NCBI GenBank assembly: GCA_046724395.1
Contig: JBKOWM010000135.1
Location: 1 to 16,506 of the forward strand
Length of the DNA: 16,506 nt
Origin: DATAEU01 sp046724395
Lineage (GTDB): Bacteria > Actinomycetota > UBA4738 > HRBIN12
Direction of reading: 5' to 3'
The stretch's first letter is position 1; every line of letters begins with the position of its first letter. Shown here in pieces: positions 10,764 to 16,506 of the stretch. Under the pieces are notes generated by a model. That model was not told the origin of the DNA. It saw only the letters and a list, made by a program, of their open reading frames with translations, and did not search any database. Position numbers and translations under genes: made by a program.

Positions 10764-13211
10764 ATGCCGCGCTACGAACCGTCGGAGATCGAGCCGAAGT
10801 GGGCCGAGCGCTGGGAGCGCGAGGGCCTTTACGGTGCCTCTGACGATCCCTCAGACCCTCGGCCACGCTTCTACGCGCTCGACATGTTCCCCTACCCGTC
10901 GGGCGACCTGCACATGGGGCACGTCGAGGCGTTCAGTGGGGGCGACGCGGTCGCGCGATTCGCGTGGATGCGGGGCAACAACGTGCTGCACCCGATCGGC
11001 TGGGACGCCTTCGGTCTCCCGGCCGAGAATGCGGCGATCAAGCGCGGCGTTCACCCGTCCGAGTGGACGTACGCGAACATCGAGCAGCAGGCGCGATCCT
11101 TCCGGCGGATGGGGATGTCGTTCGACTGGTCGCGGCGACTCCACACCAGCGATCCTGAGTACTACCGGTGGACGCAGTGGCTATTCCTCAGACTCTTCGA
11201 GCGCGGACTCGCGTACCGGAAGACGGCACCGGCCAACTGGTGTCCCACGGACCAGACGGTGCTCGCGAACGAGCAGGTGATCAACGGGCGGTGCGAACGC
11301 GACGGCACGCCGGTCATTCGCAAGGATCTGACGCAGTGGTTCTTCAGGATCACGGACTACGCCCAGCGCCTTCTTGACGACATGGACGAGCTCGTCGACT
11401 ACCCGGAGCGCGTCGTCACGATGCAGCGAAATTGGATCGGCCGAAGCGACGGCGCGAAGGTGACCTTCGAGATCGGGGAGACCGGCGACCGCGTCGAGGT
11501 GTTCACGACGCGCCCCGACACGCTGTGGGGGGTGACGTTCTTCGTCTTCGCCGTGGAGCACCCCCTGGTGTCCAAGCTGGCCGAGGCCGGCGGCACGAGC
11601 ACCGACGCTTCGCATCTCATCGAAGAGCTCCGGCACACGCCCCTGACCAACCGGGAGCAGGCGGAGAGCAGGGAGGGCGTCCACCTCGGCGTGCAAGCGA
11701 TCAATCCCGTGAACGGCGAGAAGGTTCCGTGCTTCGTCGCGCCGTACGTCCTGATGGAGTACGGCACGGGCGCCGTCATGGGCGTCCCCGCGCACGATCA
11801 GCGCGACTTCGAGTTCGCCCGCGCGCACGGTCTGCCGATCCGCGTCGTCGTCCAGCCGGAGGGCGAGACCCGCGACCCCGAATCGATGACGCAGGCCTAC
11901 GACCACGACGGTGTGATGGTGAACTCCGGCCCGTTCGACGGCGTCGGCTCACCCGACTCGATCGCTCGAGTGATCGAGTGGCTCGAGGCTCAGGGCAAGG
12001 GAGAGCGCGCGGTCACGTATCGCCTGCGCGACTGGCTCATCAGCCGGCAGCGGTACTGGGGCGCCCCGATCCCGATCGTTCACTGTCCCGAGCACGGCGA
12101 GGTCGCGGTGCCCGACGACGAGCTCCCAGTCGAGCTGCCGATGGATGCCGACTTCCGTCTGGGCGGCGAGTCGCCTCTCGCACGCCATTCCACGTGGAAG
12201 CAAGTCGCATGTCCCATCGGCGGAGAGCCGGCGACGCGCGACACCGACACGATGGACACGTTCGTCGACTCGTCCTGGTACTACTTCCGCTACTGCTCAC
12301 CCGGGTGCGAGGACGCTCCGTTCCGATCCGGTGACCTCGAGCGTTGGATGCCAGTCTCGCAATACACCGGCGGTGTCGAGCACGCCATCCTGCACCTGCT
12401 CTATTCGCGGTTCGTCGCGAAGGTACTGTTCGACATGGGGCTGGTCGGCTTCTCGGAGCCGTTCCCGCGTCTGATGAATCAGGGCCAGGTCATCTACGAC
12501 GGCGCCTCGATGAGCAAGTCGAAGGGCAACGTCGTCGAGCCGATGCCGATCGTCGAGCGGTGGGGCGCCGACACGATGCGCCTGACGATGTTGTTCGCCG
12601 GACCGTTCGAGGACGACATCGATTGGAAGCTCATCGCCCCGAACCCCGACCGGCCGCCCGGCGTGCGGTCGTGGCTTGGCCGTGTGCACACCGCGGTCGT
12701 CGAGGCCTCCGATCGCGCGGGCGAGGAGCCCGCGGGCCTGGTCAAGCTCACGCATCGCACGATTCGGGACGTGACCGACGACATGGAGCGGTTCCGGTAC
12801 AACGTGGCGGTCTCGAAGCTGATGGTGCTCACCAACGAGATCCGCTCGGCGCTCGACGCCGGCGCGGCCGCGCGCGGCGCGTCCGAGGCGCTGACCCTGA
12901 TGCTGGCCCCGCTCGCGCCGTTCCTTGCGGAGGAACTGTGGCGCGAGGCGCTCGGGCACGGGGTGAGCGTCCACGCGTCGGCCTGGCCGTCGTTCGACGC
13001 CGATCTCGCCCGCGAGGAGCGCGTAACGCTCGTCGTGCAGGTCGACGGGAAAGTTCGCGACCGACTCGATGTCGATCCCGGCGCCTCCGAGGACGAGGTC
13101 CGCGAGGCCGCCCTTGCGTCGGAGAACGCGCGCCGGGCGATCGACGGGCGTGAGGTCGCACAGGTGATCGTCCGCCCGCCTCGCCTTGTGAACGTCGTCA
13201 CCGCTCGCTAA
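10764..13211 (+). CDS. leuS: Leucyl-tRNA synthetase
   Basis: Attaches leucine to tRNA-Leu in the cytoplasm using ATP, with hydrolytic editing of mischarged tRNA. The 815-aa length is normal for a bacterial class I LeuRS. The HIGH-type signature is HMGH (residues 50-53) in YPSGDLHMGHVEAF. A zinc-finger-like insertion follows ANWCPTDQTVLANEQ. The CP1 editing domain has the Thr-rich TTRPDT (248-253) and HDQRD (344-348), whose acidic residues bind the amino group of the mischarged amino acid. The catalytic core resumes at RDWLISRQRYWGAPIPIVHC. The KMSKS loop is SMSKSKGN (residues 582-589), with Ser in place of the first Lys but the key second Lys (585) kept. The anticodon-binding and C-terminal domains follow, ending VNVVTAR. 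The ATG at 10764 gives the normal N-terminus (PRYEPSEIEPKWAERWE) and lies nine bases after a TAGCAT box. comEA begins 117 bases downstream with its own ribosome-binding site. Confidence 0.98.
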   Translation: MPRYEPSEIEPKWAERWEREGLYGASDDPSDPRPRFYALDMFPYPSGDLHMGHVEAFSGGDAVARFAWMRGNNVLHPIGWDAFGLPAENAAIKRGVHPSEWTYANIEQQARSFRRMGMSFDWSRRLHTSDPEYYRWTQWLFLRLFERGLAYRKTAPANWCPTDQTVLANEQVINGRCERDGTPVIRKDLTQWFFRITDYAQRLLDDMDELVDYPERVVTMQRNWIGRSDGAKVTFEIGETGDRVEVFTTRPDTLWGVTFFVFAVEHPLVSKLAEAGGTSTDASHLIEELRHTPLTNREQAESREGVHLGVQAINPVNGEKVPCFVAPYVLMEYGTGAVMGVPAHDQRDFEFARAHGLPIRVVVQPEGETRDPESMTQAYDHDGVMVNSGPFDGVGSPDSIARVIEWLEAQGKGERAVTYRLRDWLISRQRYWGAPIPIVHCPEHGEVAVPDDELPVELPMDADFRLGGESPLARHSTWKQVACPIGGEPATRDTDTMDTFVDSSWYYFRYCSPGCEDAPFRSGDLERWMPVSQYTGGVEHAILHLLYSRFVAKVLFDMGLVGFSEPFPRLMNQGQVIYDGASMSKSKGNVVEPMPIVERWGADTMRLTMLFAGPFEDDIDWKLIAPNPDRPPGVRSWLGRVHTAVVEASDRAGEEPAGLVKLTHRTIRDVTDDMERFRYNVAVSKLMVLTNEIRSALDAGAAARGASEALTLMLAPLAPFLAEELWREALGHGVSVHASAWPSFDADLAREERVTLVVQVDGKVRDRLDVDPGASEDEVREAALASENARRAIDGREVAQVIVRPPRLVNVVTAR

Positions 13212-13283
13212 CGCATCGCAACTCGTCCGGCCTCGACCGCGTCCGCGTGATCGATGTCACGGTGGGGCTTCATGTCGCCCGGT

Positions 13284-13289
13284 AGCGTC
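13284..13289 (+). promoter_or_regulatory. Possible -10 box of comEA
   Basis: TAGCGT (TANNNT) 38 bases before the comEA start would give a leader of about 32 bases that includes the GAGGGGG ribosome-binding site. No clear -35 is seen, and readthrough from leuS is also possible since no terminator is evident after leuS. Confidence 0.3.
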
Positions 13290-13317
13290 CGCGGTTCCCG
13301 CGTCCGACCACGCCACG

Positions 13318-13324
13318 AGGGGGG
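13318..13324 (+). promoter_or_regulatory. Strong ribosome-binding site of comEA
   Basis: GAGGGGG ends three bases before the ATG at 13328, at rather short spacing. It fixes the comEA start and contrasts with the leaderless starts of neighbouring genes. Confidence 0.5.
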
Positions 13325-13327
13325 ACG

Positions 13328-13948
13328 ATGTCCGACGGCTCCATTCGCGAGCGGCTGGCGATGCTTTCCCGCGGCGAGCTGCTGGCTCTCGCTGCGCTGT
13401 TGATTGCGTTGCTCGGCGGCGCCGCGCTCTGGTTCACGCGATCCTTGCCGAGGCCCGTCGAGGTGCGTGCGATGTCCGTCTCGGCGGCGCCGGCCGCGTC
13501 GGCGTCGGCCACGCCGGCGGTGGTGCTCATCGTCGACGTCGCCGGCGCCGTACGCGATCCGGGTGTGTACGAGTTCAGCGAGGGCGACCGCGTCGTGGAC
13601 GCGATCCGGGCGGCCGGGGGCGCGACGCCAAAGGCATCGGTCGACGCGTTGAACCTCGCTGCGCCCCTGACCGATGGCGTTCAGATCCTCGTCCCGATGC
13701 AGGCACCGGAGGGCGTCGCCGAGCCGATCCCCTCTGCGGTGCCGGGCGGGCCGACGACGCTCGTGAACGTCAACACGGCCTCGGCGACGGAGCTCGAGGC
13801 GCTCCCGGGAATCGGCGAGGTCATCTCGCAGCGGATCATCGACTACCGGATCCAGAACGGCCCGTTCGCCTCGATCGACGACCTGGTCGAGGTGAGCGGC
13901 ATCGGCGACGCGATCCTCGCCGACATCCGCGACCTCGTCAGCGTGTGA
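13328..13948 (+). CDS. comEA: ComEA-type DNA receptor protein
   Basis: A 206-aa membrane-anchored protein that binds incoming double-stranded DNA outside the membrane and hands it to ComEC during natural transformation. A short basic cytoplasmic start precedes one transmembrane helix (about residues 17-36). An Ala/Ser/Pro-rich linker (50-64) leads to an SLBB domain (65-124: VVLIVDVAGAVRDPGVYEF to GVQILVPM). The C-terminal helix-hairpin-helix DNA-binding domain (144-206) contains LVNVNTASATELEALPGIG and the two GIG hairpins (161-163 and 191-193). This order and size match actinobacterial and Gram-positive ComEA. The start is fixed by GAGGGGG just upstream. Its stop overlaps the GTG of comEC by four bases (GTGA), so the two are co-translated. 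The signal is clear; whether the organism takes up DNA cannot be known without the pilus genes. Confidence 0.95.
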   Translation: MSDGSIRERLAMLSRGELLALAALLIALLGGAALWFTRSLPRPVEVRAMSVSAAPAASASATPAVVLIVDVAGAVRDPGVYEFSEGDRVVDAIRAAGGATPKASVDALNLAAPLTDGVQILVPMQAPEGVAEPIPSAVPGGPTTLVNVNTASATELEALPGIGEVISQRIIDYRIQNGPFASIDDLVEVSGIGDAILADIRDLVSV

Positions 13949-16362
13949 CCGCCTGGTTGCTGCCGCTGTCCGCGGCGGCGTTCTGGGGCGGATTGATGCT
14001 CTCGCCCCTCGTCGCGGCCCGGACGCCCGTGCTCGGCTGGTTGGCGCTCGGCGGCGTTTTTGTCCTCGCGGCGGGCGGCTTTGCGAGCCGGCGGGAGGAC
14101 GCCGCACGCCGGGCCGGGATCGTCGACCAGCGGTTCGAGCCGCGGGCGATCTCGGCGATTGCGCTCGGGCGAGCCGCGGGCCGACGCCCTGTCGCCCTCG
14201 CGGTTTCCACGGCCATCGCAGGCGTCGCAATGCTCGGGATCGGATGGGGCGGCGTTGCGAGGGCCCGGGTGGGCGCGTCGCTGCTGCGGCACGTGGGAGC
14301 GCAAACGGTAACGGTGGACGGGCTGCTCCGAACCGACCCAACGATGGCGGCGCCGGGATGGTCGGCGATCCTTGACGCGCGCCTCGTCAGCTGGGGCGGA
14401 GCGGCGTTCTCGGCCCGCGAGCCCGTCTGGGTCTCCGGGGACGCCGCCCTGTCGGCCGTCCGCGGGGATCGCGTCCGGGTAACCGGGACGGCGCAGGTGC
14501 CCGAGGACGACGGGTTCCGGACGATGCTCGAGCGCCGGGGAATCGCCGTCGAGCTGCGCGCCGACGAAGTCACGCTCCTCGGCGGACCGTCTGACCCGGT
14601 GCTCCGCGCCGCGCAGTGGTCCCGCGCGTTCATCGAACGCTCGATCCGCGGCCTGTTTCCGCAACGCGAGGCCGGCCTCCTGCTAGGGCTTGCACTCGGC
14701 GACGAATCGCAGCTCGACGAGTCGATCGCGCGAGACTTCCAAGCGGCCGGACTCGGACACATGCTCGTCGTCTCCGGCGAGAACGTTGCGATGATCCTGG
14801 CGCCGATCCTCTGCCTCGCCATGTGGCTGAGGTTTTCGCGGTGGCCGACGTTCGCGCTCGCCGCGGGGACCGTGTTGTTCTTCGTGGTGCTGACCGGCGG
14901 CGAGCCCTCTGTCATGCGTGCGGGCGTCATGGCGGCGCTCTCGCTCCTCGGCGTGCTCCTCGGGAGGCCGAGGAGCACCGCATCGGTCCTGGCCGGCGCG
15001 GTGATGCTGCTCCTCGTCCTCGACCCGACGCTCGTATGGTCGATCGGCTTCCAGCTTTCGGTCGTCGCGACCGGCGGGATGGTCGCGATGGCAACGACGA
15101 TCGCCGATCGATTCCGGTTTCTGCCGAGGGCGCTCGCCGTCCCGGCCGGTGCCACGGTCGCGGCGCAGCTCGCCGTCACGCCGCTCCTTCTGTTGCACTT
15201 TCACGAGGTTCCGGTCATCGCGGTCGCCGCCAACGTGCTGGCGTTCCCGGCGCTTGCGCCGGCGCTGCTGCTCGGGTTGCTGGCGGGCGGAGTCGGGGCG
15301 GTCTCGATGTCGCTCGCCCGGCCGATCGCGGCCGCGGCGATGCTGCCGATGCGATACCTCGAGCTCCTCGCCGATCGCCTCGCGAAGGCGCCCGCTGTAT
15401 GGATTACGTCGGAGGGCGGGGTCGCAGTATTCGTCGTCGGGTCGGCCATCGTCGTCGCCCTCGCTTGGTGGCTCCGTGCTCGACGGCGCGTTCCCCGTCC
15501 CGCGCTGATCGCCGCGATGCTCGTCGTCGCGACGTTCGTCTGGTCGGGCGCCGTCTCCTCGGGCGCACCCGGCGGCCTCGTGGTTCGGTTCTTCGCCGTC
15601 GGACAGGGGGACGCCGCCCTCGTCTCCTCGCCGGCCGGCGCGAACGTCCTCATCGACGGCGGCCCCGACCCCACGCTCGTCGCCACGAAGCTTGCATCGC
15701 TCGGCGTGAAGCGGCTGGACCTGCTCGTCGCGACCCACCCACACGAGGACCACTACGTTGGGGTGCCCGAGGTCCTCGCCCGCGTCCCCGTCGGACTCGT
15801 CCTCACGTCGGGCTGCAGCACGCCCGAGAGCGAGTCGGCTCCGTACCGGTCGTTCCTGCGTGCCGTTCGCGTCGCGGGTGTCCCGGACGAGCATCCGATC
15901 AAGGGTGACGTGTTCGTGGTCGGCGACCTCCGCTTCGACGTCGTCAGCCCCGACCGGTGCTGGTCCGGATCCAACTCGGATGCCAACAACGACTCACTGG
16001 TGCTGCGGCTCACGTGGGCCGGAGTCACCGTCCTGTTCGCAAACGAACCGGAGGCCGAGGCGCAGCAGGCGATGCTCGACAACGAGGCTTGGATCGCCTC
16101 AGACGTGCTCAATGTTCCGCATCACGGCGCGGCGACGTCGATCGATTCGTTCTTCGAAGCGGTCGACGAGCGCGTGGCGGTGGTCAGCGTCGGCCCGAAC
16201 GGCTACGGCCATCCCGTGCCGTCCACCCTCGAGGCCCTTCGCGCGACGGGCGCCCGGGTGTTTCGAACGGACCGCTCGGGCGACGTCGTCGTCTCGTTCG
16301 CAGGAGCGAGCATGACCGTCCAGACGGGCCGGGGACGTAGCGTCGTCGTTCCCCTTGGGTAG
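13945..16362 (+). CDS. comEC: ComEC/Rec2 family DNA-uptake channel
   Basis: An 805-aa polytopic membrane protein that forms the channel for single-stranded DNA entry in transformation. The N-terminal part (about residues 1-200) has several hydrophobic helices and a DUF4131-like soluble segment (VDGLLRTDP to EVTLLGG). The competence domain (about 225-530) starts with the hallmark GLLLGLALGDES and HMLVVSGENVAMI (His272, Ser277, Gly278) and contains about ten further helices. The C-terminal metallo-beta-lactamase domain (about 545-805) keeps the metal-binding motif H598-x-H600-x-D602-H603 (ATHPHEDHY) and the later PHHG (His726-His727), so it is probably an active nuclease, as proposed for ComEC proteins that degrade the non-transported strand. 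Length is normal. The GTG start overlaps the comEA stop (GTGA). The stop codon TAG is itself part of the TAGCAT -10 box of holA. Confidence 0.96.
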   Translation: MTAWLLPLSAAAFWGGLMLSPLVAARTPVLGWLALGGVFVLAAGGFASRREDAARRAGIVDQRFEPRAISAIALGRAAGRRPVALAVSTAIAGVAMLGIGWGGVARARVGASLLRHVGAQTVTVDGLLRTDPTMAAPGWSAILDARLVSWGGAAFSAREPVWVSGDAALSAVRGDRVRVTGTAQVPEDDGFRTMLERRGIAVELRADEVTLLGGPSDPVLRAAQWSRAFIERSIRGLFPQREAGLLLGLALGDESQLDESIARDFQAAGLGHMLVVSGENVAMILAPILCLAMWLRFSRWPTFALAAGTVLFFVVLTGGEPSVMRAGVMAALSLLGVLLGRPRSTASVLAGAVMLLLVLDPTLVWSIGFQLSVVATGGMVAMATTIADRFRFLPRALAVPAGATVAAQLAVTPLLLLHFHEVPVIAVAANVLAFPALAPALLLGLLAGGVGAVSMSLARPIAAAAMLPMRYLELLADRLAKAPAVWITSEGGVAVFVVGSAIVVALAWWLRARRRVPRPALIAAMLVVATFVWSGAVSSGAPGGLVVRFFAVGQGDAALVSSPAGANVLIDGGPDPTLVATKLASLGVKRLDLLVATHPHEDHYVGVPEVLARVPVGLVLTSGCSTPESESAPYRSFLRAVRVAGVPDEHPIKGDVFVVGDLRFDVVSPDRCWSGSNSDANNDSLVLRLTWAGVTVLFANEPEAEAQQAMLDNEAWIASDVLNVPHHGAATSIDSFFEAVDERVAVVSVGPNGYGHPVPSTLEALRATGARVFRTDRSGDVVVSFAGASMTVQTGRGRSVVVPLG

Positions 16363-16365
16363 CAT
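16360..16365 (+). promoter_or_regulatory. -10 box of leaderless holA, overlapping the comEC stop
   Basis: TAGCAT (TANNNT) begins with the TAG stop codon of comEC and is followed by exactly six bases and the GTG start of holA at 16372. holA could therefore be transcribed separately from the competence genes. Confidence 0.5.
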
Positions 16366-16371
16366 CGCCTC

Positions 16372-16506
16372 GTGCCATCCCGGGGCGTATCCGTTCATCT
16401 ACTGTGGGGCGAGGATCCGTTCCTGCTCCGGGAGGCCGCCGGCGAGATCCTTGCCGGAGTTCAGGCAGTCGAGGTCGACGCCGCGGAGTGGCGCGGGGGT
16501 GAGACA
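16372..16506 (+). CDS. holA: DNA polymerase III delta subunit, 5' end
   Basis: The first 45 codons of a gene running off the right edge. The start VPSRGVSVHLLWGEDPFLLREAA matches the N-terminus of HolA, the clamp-loader delta subunit that opens the sliding clamp: a strand followed by the G-E/D-x-x-x-L segment (WGEDPFLLRE, residues 12-21) and a helix. Position directly after comEC is the common bacterial order (comEA, comEC, holA, often then rpsT). The GTG at 16372 has no Shine-Dalgarno but sits six bases after a TAGCAT box. The call rests on a short piece plus gene order. Confidence 0.85.
   Translation, partial: MPSRGVSVHLLWGEDPFLLREAAGEILAGVQAVEVDAAEWRGGET

Noticed and set aside
13208..15894. 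Very long minus-strand open frames antisense to comEA and comEC (up to about 400 codons)
   Set aside because: Their Arg/Pro/Asp/His-rich composition is that of shadow frames in GC-rich DNA, they have no start signals, and the opposite strand encodes recognisable ComEA and ComEC.
1..16506. tRNA genes, CRISPR arrays, insertion sequences or attachment sites
   Set aside because: No cloverleaf-like segment, spaced direct repeats, transposase or integrase frame, or flanking duplications were seen on either strand.

Overview
The window is high-GC DNA whose gene content and gene order (leuS, then comEA-comEC-holA) suggest a chromosome segment of an actinobacterium (Actinomycetota). Short genes are packed on both strands, GTG starts are common, and many start codons lie directly downstream of a TANNNT-type -10 box. 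No rRNA, tRNA, CRISPR array, transposase or phage gene was found, so this is chromosomal rather than obviously mobile sequence. The class or genus cannot be told from the sequence alone.

Left part (1-4920): a secreted, C-terminally anchored cupredoxin (404-1003) converges on an unrecognised 170-aa protein (1596-1084, minus) with a perfect hairpin between them. A DUF2254-type membrane protein (1950-3179) follows, then a small two-helix membrane protein whose 3' end runs into the convergent HAD-like phosphatase (4255-3563, minus). A class I SAM methyltransferase (4303-4920) is divergent from the HAD gene.

Middle part (4921-10700): mostly single, short, accessory-looking genes. These are a 57-aa basic protein, a decayed methyltransferase (one-base frameshift plus an apparent internal deletion), a VOC/glyoxalase-like protein, two convergent GNAT acetyltransferases, a membrane/coiled-coil protein, a 39-aa plus 76-aa overlapping gene pair, two conserved-looking actinobacterial hypothetical proteins (160 and 252 aa), and a 45-aa plus 78-aa pair of small membrane proteins divergent from leuS.

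Right part (10764-16506): the core block. leuS (leucyl-tRNA synthetase) is followed by comEA (DNA receptor) and comEC (DNA-uptake channel with a C-terminal metallo-beta-lactamase domain), which overlap by 4 bases. The 5' end of holA (DNA polymerase III delta subunit) follows and runs off the window. comEA and comEC together form the inner part of a DNA-uptake machine.

I found no clearly new multi-gene system. The most notable signals are the repeated leaderless-promoter architecture (about ten start codons placed 6-7, or in one case 9, bases after a -10 box, including holA, whose -10 box contains the comEC stop codon), several very small genes (39, 45 and 57 aa), a methyltransferase caught in decay, and a perfect 7-7-7 palindrome upstream of the 170-aa gene. 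All functional statements rest on motif recognition by eye; no database search was run.
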